Shown here one piece after another: positions 44,251 to 56,077 of a DNA stretch of 63,521 bases (positions are counted from its first letter, which is position 1; the number at the start of each line of letters is the position of its first letter). Both the position numbers and the translations under genes were made by a program. The notes under the pieces were generated by a model. That model was given only the letters and a program-made list of their open reading frames with translations, did no database searches and was not told where the DNA came from. Source of the DNA: Galdieria sulphuraria (Eukaryota > Rhodophyta > Bangiophyceae > Galdieriales > Galdieriaceae); the NCBI RefSeq assembly GCF_000341285.1, contig NW_005178466.1:1-63521 (forward strand), read 5' to 3'.

Positions 44251-45900
44251 CATCTGTTCCAATCCATGACTTGTTCATCATTCAAAACTTGTGGATATAT
44301 CCTTACAATTCTTCCATAGCAATGGTCAACCTCTTGACAGAATGATTCCAATCTTGCGTCCCACTGAACTATCTATATCACAGAAAGATATATTAGAAAC
44401 TAAGAATAATGGAAATAGATAAAAAGTACTTCAACTGAATGTTCAAATTCCACCAAGCGATTGACTTGGTCTATCGTACCCATTAGTCTACCTTCATCTT
44501 GTACAAAATGAGAATACATCAAGCAGAAAGAAATAGTAAACATACATATCATTTTAGCTGCTAAACTTTCTGCTTCGTCACTGGAGATCTGCAATAGATT
44601 ACCCAGTTGGTCCAACTTAATATTACTGTAAATTTTCGAAACAGCTAATAAGTTGTGCTCCATAAAAGATTGTTCAAATATATCCTTTCCATCTACTAAT
44701 ATCAACATGTAGTGATAAACTTGCAATACGAATACCATTATCTTACCTTGAAAAGGATAAAATTGGTATTCATTCAATAGCCTTGCAAATGTCTCCCTAT
44801 GTGGTCTTCTTAAAAGACGATCCATATAAACTGCTTGTAACATTTCAAAGGATATAAGAGAATGTGTCCTGTCATCCCGAAATAAGGCAGCCAATATTCG
44901 AGACCGCTAAGATGATCAACCTAATCAACAAACCCAAAGCAACAAGAGCTTACCTGAGGTCCAGCAGGTGAAACTATTGCACAAATAACTGCATGATTCA
45001 AGAAATCCAAGTAACCATATTGTGCATTGGTCTACGTTGTCACTTGCTTTTCAGAATATCCAAAATTCAAGGGAACACTTACTTCCATTACTTCAGGGTT
45101 CAAGCTTCTTTGAGAAAGTTCATAATAATGCCAAGCAGCCTCAGAAAACTTTCCCTTTGCCTCTAAAATTCTGGTATGGCAGACCTAAACTATCAATCAA
45201 TAACGATGAAGTTAATAAAACTTCTCATATAGACCTTGAAGGCATATTTCAAATCGTCCCTATCAGTTACTGCCAAACCTGCACTTGCACGATTGAGATA
45301 CGACTCTGCCGAAGACACGTCTCCTGAAAGGAACAGCAAGTTTGCAATTTGAATGAGACTATAAAGTGTCACAAGAGTCGAATCTAAAGAAACTAATCAC
45401 CGACGTTTTTACTTTGTAGTCATCGTTTGTATTACGACTGCTTCCTTCCAAAGGTATTTGAATCAATAATCGAGCTGCTGAGGAAAAATCTCCTAAAGTC
45501 TCATATAACTTCGACAAAGTTTCTCTCACTTGAATATTCTATTATACAAAATAATTATGTTGTTGAACCCATTCCAGCTTCACTTACTAGTTCTTCTGAA
45601 TTCAACGATCTGGCTTCAGTTCGTTCAAGTAAAAGAGACAACAGACTTTTTTGGGTTTCCAAAGGTAGTTCCTTTGACACTTCCTATCGATAAGTAATCA
45701 ATCATAACGTTAAAAGCTCAAATACCTTGCAAGAATTGAGATATCAGTTGTCGAACCCCATGGATAGTGATGTCTTCTTCAGTAACCAACGTTATCCACT
45801 CATATAAAGCTTTTTCGTCCCTTCCTTTTATCGCCTTTTCTAAACTATTCTGATAAAGATTGAGTTTCTTTTTATCCTCTCGTGAGTGTGCAGTAGGCAT
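44251..45900 (-). CDS. CSN4: COP9 signalosome subunit 4
   Basis: CSN4 is a PCI-domain scaffold of the signalosome that removes NEDD8 from cullin ligases. Visible: MPTAHSREDKKKLNLYQNSL start, VRETLSKLYETLGDFSSAAR then LLIQIPLE, AESYLNRASLAV, SRILAALFRDDRTHSLISFE then MLQAVYMDRLLRR, EHNLLAVSKIYSNIKLDQLG then NLLQISSDEAESLAAKMI, RLMGTIDQVNRLVEFE (PCI/winged helix), and a last exon LIQWDARLESFCQEVDHCYG. The order matches CSN4 rather than the related proteasome subunit Rpn5. Many short introns are needed. It is head-to-head with the next gene, 108 bp apart. Confidence 0.9.
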
Positions 45901-46008
45901 AAGTTGCGATGGCCCACAAACAAAAAAAGAAAACTATTTTAGTTTTCGATATTAAAATGACTAAAACGACTTTGATGATGTTGGGTTAGAATAGGGTTTG
46001 GGTGAATC

Positions 46009-47089
46009 ATGAGAGAGCATCCTAAGAAAGGAATGCTTCATATCAACTTTATCCATAGTGATCCTTTCAAGTTGAAATATAACCATCAACTTGTTAGTTC
46101 CATACAAAGTTTTTGCAGTTCACGAAACTCGTATGTTAGACTATTCATAAGGAGGCGGTTGAAACTTTCTTTTCTACCTTTGCAGTGTGTTCTAGTTCCT
46201 TTGACTCCGGGAGCTATTGTAAATTAGCATTTGAGTAACTTTTGTTCTTCACTATTCACTTTTATTAGATCCGTGTCATTCCTTCCTGGTATTCCTGGGA
46301 ACAGTACAATTATTTCTGTTGGGATCCTCGAGCTCTTCTGGATAGAGCTACCATTGCCTCCTTTGGAGTATTCTGTGTGTATTTGTTGGTTGACTTGTTA
46401 GGAAAGTCTTTGGCTTTTCGAATTTCTTTATTATTTATAGTTTGGCCTTTTGTGTCTCCAGCTATTCACGCTTGTCTTCGCAACTTGAATTTACGCAAAT
46501 ATGCATACGTAGCTCTTATGAGTGGAAGGTTTGTGATAGATTCCAAACAAATACTTGTGACTCAAAACAACTTAGAATAACAAATATATATATTGCAAAA
46601 GGGAATCGATCGGAGTTACGATATCCTTTGAAAAACAGGTTCAAGTGTATTGTTTATTCTCTTAAGAGATATACTTATTGTGTTAGTAATATTTCTTGTT
46701 TGATGTATGTCACCGTTGAAGATGAAGGGGGTCGCAAAATTCAAACCAGAGCTTGGTTCCGAAGTATTTATAGGCACGTTGTATATTTCTTGAGAATATT
46801 CATATTCACTTTTCCCGTTAGTGACATTGATTTGCATATGAAAGCTCATCTTTTGATCTTTTCTCGATCAAAGCAATTTCATTCGGTTCATTTTGTATCT
46901 GAATTATATTTACCTCAATTAGGAATGTAAGTTGTTATCTTATTTCATAATCATTCCTTTGATAATCTACATAGTTTCTTTGGAGACTATCCTACCATCC
47001 ATCGACGTCATTTTCTTCAATTATTGAATCAACAAAGAGAGAATAACGAAAGCCAATCCTATGTTGGGAAGAATGGGTCTCAAGATTGA
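46009..47089 (+). CDS. Uncharacterised predicted plastid membrane protein
   Basis: I do not recognise a named family. The spliced frame has a leader of about 45 residues, then LSFLPLQCVLVPLTPGAI, RVIPSWYSWEQYNYFCWDPR and ALLDRATIASFGVFCVYLLV, a second hydrophobic segment (SLLFIVWPFVSPAIHACL), LRKYAYVALMSGR, a beta-rich section with VTVEDEGGRKIQTRAWF, and an end FFGDYPTIHRRHFLQLLNQQ. The aromatic WEQYNYFCWDP motif and the membrane segments look conserved and organelle-like. Four introns are needed. Plastid location is inferred from the leader only. It converges with the bZIP-like gene. Confidence 0.6.
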
Positions 47090-47153
47090 AAAAGAATATT
47101 CTTATCGTTTATTTCTTCTAGTTTTATATATATAAAATTTCTTCCAGTTCCAG

Positions 47154-47624
47154 TTAGCTTGGCTGAATATCCTGAATGGAAGGTAATCTATCCACACTTG
47201 TTCTAGTGATTGTGCTGTTGTTGAATAATAGTGGTTGTGAAGATATCATATACTTGCTTTCCATATTACTCCATTTTTCAGGTTCTCTTGTCGGCACTGT
47301 TGTTGTTCTCTCTCCACAGCATACCCATGAAGGGATAGATGACTTGACCTGGTTCTGACAAGGCATGGGAAAGATTGCCTTGGATGAATAAGACAATAAA
47401 GTTTTTAGTCTTTCGTTATTAAGGAAGAGAATTTGATTGGCTCTTTGAAGAGTTTCACAGTGTTGCCACAAATATTGTTTCAAACTCTTGGTTTCTTCCA
47501 ACTCGTGTTTGAGTCTTGTCCAACTCTCTATAGTCTTTTGTCTAGAACGTTTTGCATATTCTCGTTTCTGTATTTTTCTTTTGTTGTTGGTTATCTGTTG
47601 TGTTGGTTGGTGAATGCTGTTCAT
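47154..47624 (-). CDS. bZIP-like protein lacking the invariant Asn of the basic region
   Basis: The 156-residue single-exon protein has a basic region, KRKIQKREYAKRSRQKT, that aligns with bZIP NxxAAxxSR except that the invariant Asn is Lys (residue 20), with the partner Arg at 28. Leucine heptads follow at 10, 24, 31, 38 and 45 residues after that Arg (Thr at 17). So it is probably a bZIP dimeriser with changed or no DNA-binding specificity. The C-terminal half is Ser/Thr-rich and likely disordered. The start is the ATG giving MNSIHQPTQQITNN. No targets can be proposed from sequence. Confidence 0.7.
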   Translation of the reverse strand: MNSIHQPTQQITNNKRKIQKREYAKRSRQKTIESWTRLKHELEETKSLKQYLWQHCETLQRANQILFLNNERLKTLLSYSSKAIFPMPCQNQVKSSIPSWVCCGERTTTVPTREPEKWSNMESKYMISSQPLLFNNSTITRTSVDRLPSIQDIQPS

Positions 47625-47781
47625 TCAAAAGCTGTTTCAAACAAACGACAGTGGAATCACACATTGACAATCATCGTCGAATGCTACATGAGAGTGTCCC
47701 TTGGACTCATTTTGGATCGGTCTTCTGGAAGGAAGAAACTGAATCATAGCGTTTTTTATCTTTTTATCCAACTGTATATTA

Positions 47782-49597
47782 TTACTTTCGCTTCCATACA
47801 GCATATTCCCAACCAAAAGTACATAGTTCCCAACAAGGTCCGTTAGGATGCCAATCTCCTCTACCAATCTTGACAGCCACGTGTTTATCCACAAAAGCTG
47901 CATAATATTCTGCACAAGCACTGAATTGTGATAAAGTATTATTATTCATCGATCAATTCCTCTATTGAATATATTACTAACCTTTCAATATATACTGTAC
48001 TAGAAGCATGAATATGACATCCTCTACGAACTTGTATCAACTCTTCGATACCTTGTCTCCATCTTTCATCAAAATAATGGTCCTATATATATATGTATAT
48101 TTACAAAATGAGAGAGAAAATAAATAAATATATATATATATTCAACAGAGAATCCCAAAAAAGAAACGACGAATCATTACCCAATGTATACAAGGAATTC
48201 CAGGATGCGTTAAAAGATAAGCATAACCTTTGAGTATATGAGCATCAGGAAAATCACAACGTTGGGTTTTACATATCACCCAACCACCTCCTCCAGTTTC
48301 TACATATTCTCTTTCCATATTTGCTAATAAATCTACCATATTCAATACGGTAATAGCTCGGTCACTCGCACGTCCCAATAAACCAACCAAACGAGCTTCC
48401 TTATCTATTAATCTCCAATACTCTTTTCTCATCATTTACAACATTCTTCTTTTCATCTTCCTATTTTCTTACCTTGAAAGATAAGTGCAGTTTCCAATAT
48501 AGTTCTACTGACTGTATCTATCAATGCATAACTACGATGAGTAGACTGAATAAACTCAAACAATTGTTCAGTAGCTAAAGATTGGTCATAAGCTAAACGA
48601 CCATCACTATCTTGACTAAACTCTACTTTAACTAGTGCAATAGATAAATACTCATTAGGTGTGAGAGGCGAATAAATAAAAGGTTCCTTCCACTCTCTCT
48701 CTTGAGATGATGATAGAAATGATGGTTGCTCTACTTCTTCTTCTTTTTCTTCTTCTTCATATGTGGGAGAAGATAAGGAAAGCATAGGTTGTGGAGATAT
48801 TGCTTTCCATCTCGACTCTTCATGTTTTATCAATTCCAAGAGAAAAGGAATATCTTCCATTTGCACTCCATCACATACCACTCCATCCATACTCAACTGA
48901 TTTTCCAACCAACTTACCCACTGCAACAAGTCTTGACGTACTTTGCTATTATTCAAATCCACAGGAATGGTCGTATCCAATCCATTATGACTAGTAGAAC
49001 GAACCAACAACTTTGGATATCCGACATGGGATGTTGTTCGATGAAAACTTGAAAAAGCATATTTTAGACAATCTGCGGTCCATATAGGTCTCGTAACAAA
49101 CATATGACTGCGCGTAGTTGGATCCTACACGAACAACTAGTTACTCTAGAATCTAACAAACACCTCGATACAACTTACTTGTTCTTTTAAACATCGACGT
49201 TTGAGTGGCCAATCTATCCAAACTTGCAACCCACGTTCTTTCAATACAAGCACTAGTCGTTCCAACGATACTTGGGAACCATAAAAGGAGTCCAAATCAT
49301 ACAGACCACCTGGTAAATAACCTTCTAGTTGTACACTCTTACTTGGTGGAGGTAACCAAACACTCGTAAAACCACCTCTAGAAATATCGTGTAAAGACTC
49401 TTCTTTGAATAGGACTTGTTCATAAAAACTACAACTAACACAAATATCACAAAATAAACCAAACTCGGGCCATTTTGAACTTGCCTATCTTGTATTTGTA
49501 TGTTTTTAGGAAGTGCTTGGAGTATGACTTGACAAGTTGTGTTAACTGGAACGATCAAAGACGCAACAACCGACTGATAATAATTCGTCCAATTCAT
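47782..49597 (-). CDS. Alpha-amylase-like protein (GH13, plant AMY type) with eroded catalytic motifs
   Basis: The protein aligns end to end with plant alpha-amylases: GFTSVWLPPPSKSV, GYLPGGLYDLDSFYGSQVSL, LLQWVSWLENQLSMDGVVCD, GYAYLLTHPGIPCIHWDHYF and a C-terminal beta domain ending WEYAVWKRK. Yet the active-site motifs differ. The first (DIVINHR) reads IDWPLKRR; the nucleophile motif (GWRFDF) reads GVVCDG, keeping Asp but losing Arg; and the third (FVDNHD) reads VLNMVD, losing the His. It is thus probably non-catalytic, perhaps a starch-binding or regulatory protein. Several introns are needed. One at 49429-49484 has a GC donor and joins IQIQD to SFYEQVLFKEE. The ATG at 49597 gives MNWTNYYQSVV; no transit peptide is obvious. 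An acidic, poly-Glu insert sits near 48720-48760. Confidence 0.78.
48083..48142. repeat. TA-rich microsatellite inside an amylase-like gene intron
   Basis: Two TA runs (about 48083-48100 and 48127-48142) frame a short purine-rich spacer inside a predicted intron. No function suggested. Confidence 0.7.
49429..49484 (-). other. GC-AG intron in the alpha-amylase-like gene
   Basis: The donor on the gene strand is GCAAGT following GATAG, and the acceptor is TTGTAG before TTTTTATGAA. Splicing at these sites keeps the frame into SFYEQVLFKEESLHDI. No GT donor nearby does so. Confidence 0.7.
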
Positions 49598-49681
49598 AAA
49601 AAGAATATAAAATTGAATTGTGTTCAAATTCCTTTATGGATCCTATACTTGTATATGTCATAAAAAAGCTTCAAGTGTTCT

Positions 49682-52600
49682 TTATTCATTAGAGTTGATT
49701 CCAAAACCAGCTGCTTGAACCTAATACAAAATATACACTACTTTGGAAACTTATACTCGAATACTTACCATATTTGAGGAGGAAGAATTGTTGGATGCTT
49801 GTTGTAAAGAAGAAGTTGGTACAATAGAAGACTGTAATCGTTCTTGTTCTGATGCTGAAGTAGAATGATGATTGGCTTCATCATAAAGCTCTGAATTATC
49901 ACCACTACTAAATTCTTTGGTCTGTATTAAAAAGTCTCGTAAATGATTCTTCAATATTTTTTCATCTTGAGCTTGCAACATTCCTTGAATCACATTTTCA
50001 ATCTCAAAGAAAATGTCAACATATTCGAACTGAGAAATGGGATCGATATATACCTGTGATCTACTCATATTGGGAAAAGCAGACATCAACAGCACTCTCA
50101 AGTACCAGTTCACATAATCATAATTGTTCTGTAAAACAACTCCTGATCGACTAGCTTGAGTTGCTTCTTCTTCCGTCCAAATAGGCTCCTTTAAATATCC
50201 ATTGACGACTGTAAATAGACGCAATAAGATTTGAACATGATATTTGAAGCCTGGACGATGTAAAGTATCCGTAAGTACCACCAAAATATCATTAAGAATC
50301 AACTGGAAATAAGTTCGATAGAAATATCCTTCGTAACTAGATGAATCTACGTTCTTCAACAACTCCAATAAAGTTTGTAAGCCAGTTTCCGCAATATTCC
50401 TTTCCGTATGTTTCACTGCCCAAAGCTATATTCATAAATTAGAGTTACATCAAAATAACAAAAAATAGATAATATACTAACAATAGCATTGATAACCAAA
50501 CGGAATTCTGATTCTGCAAGAGATGGATCCTCATCCAATTGAAACAAGGAGGCAAATGAATATTGATTGATGGCTCTCAGTAGTCGAAATAGATTGTATC
50601 GAGAGTCGGGAAAGTCCTATCCCCAATATACATCAGTTCTCAAGATGGATATGCTTTCTCATTGGTATGACTTACTTCAAAATTGTTCTTGATCATTTCC
50701 AATGTGACATTGAAGAGTGACTTGAAGATATATCGAACCATAGTAACTGGAATCATTTCACCCATATAAGTCGTTATAACAGCAAATAAGGATAAAGTTT
50801 CTGGTTCCCTGGCTTCAGGAATGTTTCTATAAGAAAAAATAAAATGTGAGTATCCATTCTCTTTGAAGAATCTCTCTCTCTCTCTCTTTCTGTCTAAGGA
50901 TTTCTTACCTAAAATAATCACTTAGAATAGGTTCCAATAAAGGTTGAATAAATTCCGTTTCCACAGTCTTTCGTTCACTTTTATCTACAACATCGAAAAA
51001 GCTTTCTAATAATTTCAATAATTCCTTTTTCACGGAACGCATCAACCGAACATCGGCAGTTTTAGTAGCAAATACTCCCAAGTTGCCAATTGCTTGGATG
51101 ATCATTTCTGAATAGACTGAATAACAACTCATCAATTCCTTGGATAAGAGAATAAGCAATATGACTATATCCAACAATAGAAAATTTATACTTACAGAAA
51201 AGATACGACGCAGTTGAATCATATAAAGACTACCCAGATGAGTAGCTGCACCAGAGTTGGTTCTTAAAATGGATACCAATCTTTTCATTACATCACGTTG
51301 TTGTAATATTTGTTGTTCACGTGACGCTTGATATAAAATACTTTCCCAACTCGTATTGGGTAAATGAAACAACTCAAGTACCAACTGATTCTTCATTTCG
51401 GCATTTGGAAATGCAGCAACGATACGAGAAAGTGCTGGATACAATGCTTGTACTTGATGAGGCTCCAAATCTATTTCCAAATTTAGTTGCTCTATAACAA
51501 AACCTCATAAACTACTAACCAGATATAATGTCTTGCAGATTTTCTATAATTTCCATAATAAAAGGTTTGGTTTCTCCATACTAGAGAGATATTTAGTTGA
51601 TAATGATGATTTCTATAATAAACATTCACCTGAGTGACAACAAATTGATAATGACAATCCTGAACAATCTTTCGAAAAGTATCACAAGCCATATCTTGTA
51701 CACCAGGATGAGTTTCATGCATAAATTCAAATAATTTGTTGACAACGGTCTTTAAAAACTTCCAATGTGCTTGCAGAAACCTAATAGGACACAATCGCTC
51801 ATTTAGTGATTTGCAATATAAATACATCATAACGATATACTTACCGAGGATATTGACCCACTACATACATAATATTAGAGGCAACTACTGCTTTGTTATC
51901 TTTTCCTCTTTTCATCTCACAAAGATGTAACAAGTCTTTGATAACAGTTACTAGAAACTTTCTTTCTTCTTGCTCGGAAAGTGCATCGGAAACTATATCA
52001 AAAGTTAGAAATATATGAATAGAATATGTATATAGACCTACTTGAGCCTATAGCCCAACATAAAGTATTGATATTGTGCCAACTCCATTCTGTTCCACTC
52101 AATTGTAAAGACAACTTTTCCAACATAATATTCATCGTATCGACAGGATCAAATAAACAAAGACACCAAATGGTTTCCTTCATCGCTATATACAAGGCTA
52201 TCGTGTCAGTATCTTTCGTAGTTTCTCTCACGATCTCTCCATTCTCATCTTCTACAATCAACACTTCTTCAGGTTTGGCCATACGACTTATCATGACCTA
52301 AAAAAACATCCATCATAAGAAACTTTCTTCATTTCAGTCGCAACTTACTCTTCTAATGGATGAAAAAATAGGAGCATAAAATTGTAGTCGCTCATTCGCT
52401 ACTTGTCTATTATTAAAAAGTAAGACTATAGAACTGGTCCCTTTCTCCTAATGAAACACAAATCAATCCTATACGCCTACAACTCTTCTTCATCTTACAA
52501 TCGGATATTGTGCGTTATAAATCTCAGAAGCCAGTTTTCTCCACCATTCCAAACAAATCTTGAACACTTCCGTGTCAGGAACCATACTAATCTTTACCAA

Positions 52601-54038
52601 GTATTCCATGCCGAGCAGAAGAGCAAGCTATCAAAGTAAATAATAATATGTAATACGGCAAAACTCATTACTTACACCATTCGAACCATTATCTTCCAAT
52701 AGGCGTACATGCGACTTGAAAAATTCCGAAAAGAATAAAGCAAGATTAGAAATAAACTCCATAGAAATTTCGCCACTTTTATCCACTAATGAAGCAATGT
52801 CCTACAACATAATATTATTCACTGGCAAAGTTTCAAATCATTTAAAGTACCGTCTCAGGTGGAATAATACGACAGAGTTCCTCCATGAATGTTACAAATA
52901 AGAAACGCAGCTTGTCATGATAAGCTTCCACTTGAATTGTGGCCACCTAATACCAATCAATCCTTCACATTTTCACATAATATCCCAACAAACCTCAACG
53001 AGACATCTCAAAGCTTCATTACGAAAACGACTTTGTCCAAAAAATGACAAAAGACTTTCAATGACTTGAGTCTCAAACACATAACCAAGAGGAATCCAAC
53101 TTAGAAAACGTTCAAATGTCTTCAAAGCAGTACTGATCAAAGACGGACGACTTCTTTGGAGTTCTGCGGCCTACCCATAATATAAACGAAACGGCGAAAT
53201 AAAAGCAAGAAATACTTACTTGGTCAAATACCAACTGACAAAGTTGATAAACACTCAAAAATTCTGCATTGAACTGATTCTTCAACTCTAGGACTTTGTT
53301 CTGAGTCATCTCACCCCGTGAAAAATCAAAAACTTCTTCCGATAGTAACTGAAGAATATATAAATTGTTCTCGCAAAGAGACATGCTACTCTTAGACGCT
53401 CCAACAATGTCACTCACAAAGCTGCGCCAATTTGCTGGCCACTCCTTTGAAAAGTTGAGGTTTTAACTTTTCGAAGGAAAATTATCTTACCTGTTTCACA
53501 ACTTGAACAAGAATAAGGTCCAACTTGCCAATATAAACCTTCTCTCTTGAAAGATATTCGTCAGAACTGGAAAGTTCGATGACCTTAATGACAAGGATAA
53601 AAGGGGAAAACATAAACACTGAAAGTAACTTACTTTGTTAACAATATAATTCCTAATAGCTTCGCAAGTCCCACGTGGAAGCGTCTTCCAACGGTACCTT
53701 ACAGCTATTCAATCGAACAAAATAGCATACTAGGGTTATTCTTACTTGATTAGGTTCTCCAGGATTTGAAGGGCAAAAAACTTGACGTTGGGGTCGTTAG
53801 AGCGGTCAAGTATTTTATCAACACGAATCCAAGAGTCGGGATGTTCTTTGAGTTGGGTTAACGTGCTTTGAGCTGCGTTTCTCTTTATAGAAACAAGTGA
53901 TCAGTGGGTATGTACAATATAACGTTGTTGAAACCTCACCTGTGACGAATCGACTGAACTATACAGTAAAGAAACCGTTTGTTCAAGGAGGGGAAGGAAC
54001 TCGTCGTCGGATATGTTGAAGTTAAGCAGACGTTCCAT
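49682..54038 (-). CDS. XPO1: Exportin-1 (CRM1/XPO1), nuclear export receptor, many introns
   Basis: XPO1 exports proteins with leucine-rich signals, together with RanGTP. The protein begins [20 protein letters not shown] and shows the CRM1 blocks in order: [118 protein letters not shown] followed by MYVVGQYPR, then [20 protein letters not shown], and the C-terminal [20 protein letters not shown]. The Cys in [11 protein letters not shown] corresponds to the residue alkylated by leptomycin B in human CRM1 (Cys528), so sensitivity would be expected. Roughly twenty short introns. The stop follows a small last exon, [12 protein letters not shown]. Gap to the amylase-like start is 84 bp. Confidence 0.95.
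50871..50888. repeat. CT microsatellite in XPO1 intron
   Basis: A run of TC dinucleotides sits inside a predicted intron of the exportin gene. No function is suggested. Confidence 0.7.
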
Positions 54039-54650
54039 ATAACCGAAAGTTTTCGAAGGAACACAACAAAGGATTCACAAGTCCGACGTGCTGCACAACC
54101 CAAAAACGGAATTCACAGCCTTGATAATCGAAATTCTATTGGAAAGAAATGTTCGAGAGGAAGGGATGGGTTGCTGACTAGCTGTTCGTTTTGTAGTGAA
54201 ATGTGAACAGCAACTGAGTTGCACCCTTAAAGAAGACTTTGTTGTAGATTAGAGAAAGGAGTATAGGGCATTAGACTGAACGAACAATTTGGCGTTGTAA
54301 AGAACTTGCATATTGAGGAGACTTTTCCAAGTATTATTAACTTACAAACCCCTCTGTCATTAAGAAACATTGTCGTGAAAAAAGAATTCGATAAATCGAA
54401 ACGTTTAAGTATGAGACTAAGATTGCAACTACGAGAAAATTGGTTTGCTTTATTATCAGAGCTGAAAAAGAAATACAAAGATTGCCATAGAATATCTTAC
54501 AGTGACCAAATAGAGAATGAGGGTTTAGGAGAAGGTAAAGAACACTCAAAGACGACAATTTCATTCGCATCCAAACTCTTTTTGATCCAAAAGTTGGGTT
54601 GAAGCATGTTTTTCTCTTAGAATTTTATAAACGGAGCAACTGAAAAAAGA
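54039..54650. other. Region right of XPO1 with an unassigned small ORF (54306-54602, +)
   Basis: The frame reads 98 residues, including LRLRLQLRENWFALLSELKK. It could be the last exon of a small gene, since GT/AG signals to its left (about 54255-54302) keep a frame for a few residues. No family or start codon was convincing. The short frame near 53979-54206 antisense to XPO1 exon 1 is probably chance. Confidence 0.3.
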
Positions 54651-55980
54651 CGTACCTCCCTGTGAGTATAATACATTGTAGAATATTGCCAAAGAAAAGA
54701 AGTATTGCTTGTAGTGCGCAACCTAGAAGAAGCATTCCCCTGCATCTCGAAGTGGAAAAATAGATAAAGGACATATCTTTACTATGAATAAATGTGAGGA
54801 AATATTAATAACCATGTAACCAATAATGTGCAATCAAATTTGTGCCATTATTGACTATCATAATGCAAGTGACTTTACTTGGTTAACAAATGCTAACTTT
54901 TTCTTTGATTTAAATCCGACAAAGTTTACAATCTGAAAAAAATGCAATCAACGACTCGAAGTTTGACTTGGACTTTTTAAATGAAAAAATTTTTCGATAA
55001 GATTGTCATACTCAAATTCAAAAAAACTTCACAGGAACTCCTAAATTTTGCAGAAAAAATTAATTCTTATTTAGCGATTCTAGGATGCACCAAGTTGATG
55101 GTTTTGCTAAAGTCCATGACTATTTAAAAAATACTGGCACCATAACATTAAAACGATTGCTTCCAAATTAAATCAGAGCTAGCGTTTAAATGAAACTCAA
55201 AATTTCTTACAGTTCGGAAGAGAGTTAAATTTTTTTGAATAGAATTATAATTTTATGCCACCGGAATTTAATTTGATTCTTGTTAATATCTCTCTGAGCT
55301 TTATTTGTTGCTTTTAATTGAAATTTTTAATTTGTTGTTAAAAAAACTTTTTAGATTGATATAACTGACTCTTTTACTACTTTGTAAGATGGAGCAATTT
55401 GTTTTTTTAAAACTGCAACTTGCTGTGAAATATAATTGGTTGACGAATTGCTTTGAATTTTAATTGTTTTTTGGGGCTGGCTTGCAACTTTGTTTAGTGA
55501 GACAAATATGTAAATTTTTGATGTTATTTTCTTTCGAATTCTAAGCTTTGCGTCTCTTGTTACAGAAGATTCATGAATAATTTTTAAAGAATTTTTAAGT
55601 ATTCTCGTTAACTTTTGATTAGTCTTGCTCATTTTAAACTTTGAAGGCTGCAAGTGATAGTAGCAGTCTTTAACATGAGAACATTAATTCACTTGTTATT
55701 TACGAACATGCTTGAAGCATCTAGTTTTTTAAGCAATTGTGTTGAGAGAACAGCTTGTATGCTTAAAGAACAAAACTGACTTGTCATTGGTCTGCTTACT
55801 AATATCTGTTTATTACCCATGCAATTTGCAATTAATTACTGTGTTATTGCGAAAATTGAAGCAGTGAAAAGCTGCGAAACGCAAAATTCCCTGCTTTTAT
55901 TGGATTTCCGAGTCATTTGCAACTGGACTAGGTAGATTTTTCCTATCTATTTTCGAGGAATCGGTATCGTAATTATACTC
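54651..55980. other. AT-rich, gene-poor island
   Basis: About 1.3 kb much richer in A and T than the flanks, with long A and T runs and no multi-exon gene like those around it. The one notable frame (55351-55632, minus) is listed separately. No terminal repeats or transposase motifs were seen. It could be an insertion of foreign or mobile DNA, or simply relaxed intergenic sequence. Confidence 0.5.
55351..55632 (-). CDS. Small basic ORF, possible histone-fold (H2B-like) protein
   Basis: This 93-residue intron-less frame is basic and AT-rich in codon use, unlike its neighbours. The start is the ATG giving MSKTNQKLTRILKN. From LKIIHESSVTRDA onwards the spacing of hydrophobic and polar residues recalls histone H2B (LKQVHPDTGISSKA; then an I..I(F/Y) helix; then T.I...VA.L..QIAP near the C-terminus against TITSREIQTAVRLLLP). 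The identity is low and I give it only as a hypothesis. Histone-fold proteins occur in hosts and in some large DNA viruses, so an old virus-derived origin is one of several options. It could also be a chance ORF in AT-rich DNA. Confidence 0.25.
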   Translation of the reverse strand: MSKTNQKLTRILKNSLKIIHESSVTRDAKLRIRKKITSKIYIFVSLNKVASQPQKTIKIQSNSSTNYISQQVAVLKKQIAPSYKVVKESVISI

Positions 55981-56077
55981 GTGATAAGTGACTTGCAACG
56001 GAGAGATTTGGACACAAAACACAATCACTCATTTTATCAAGCAGCTACCTTACTACTCTACTACATTGAAAAGAAAC

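Noticed and set aside
54651-55980. A transposon or integrated element with terminal repeats
   Set aside because: No terminal repeats, target-site duplications or transposase, polymerase or integrase motifs were found. The island is reported only by composition.
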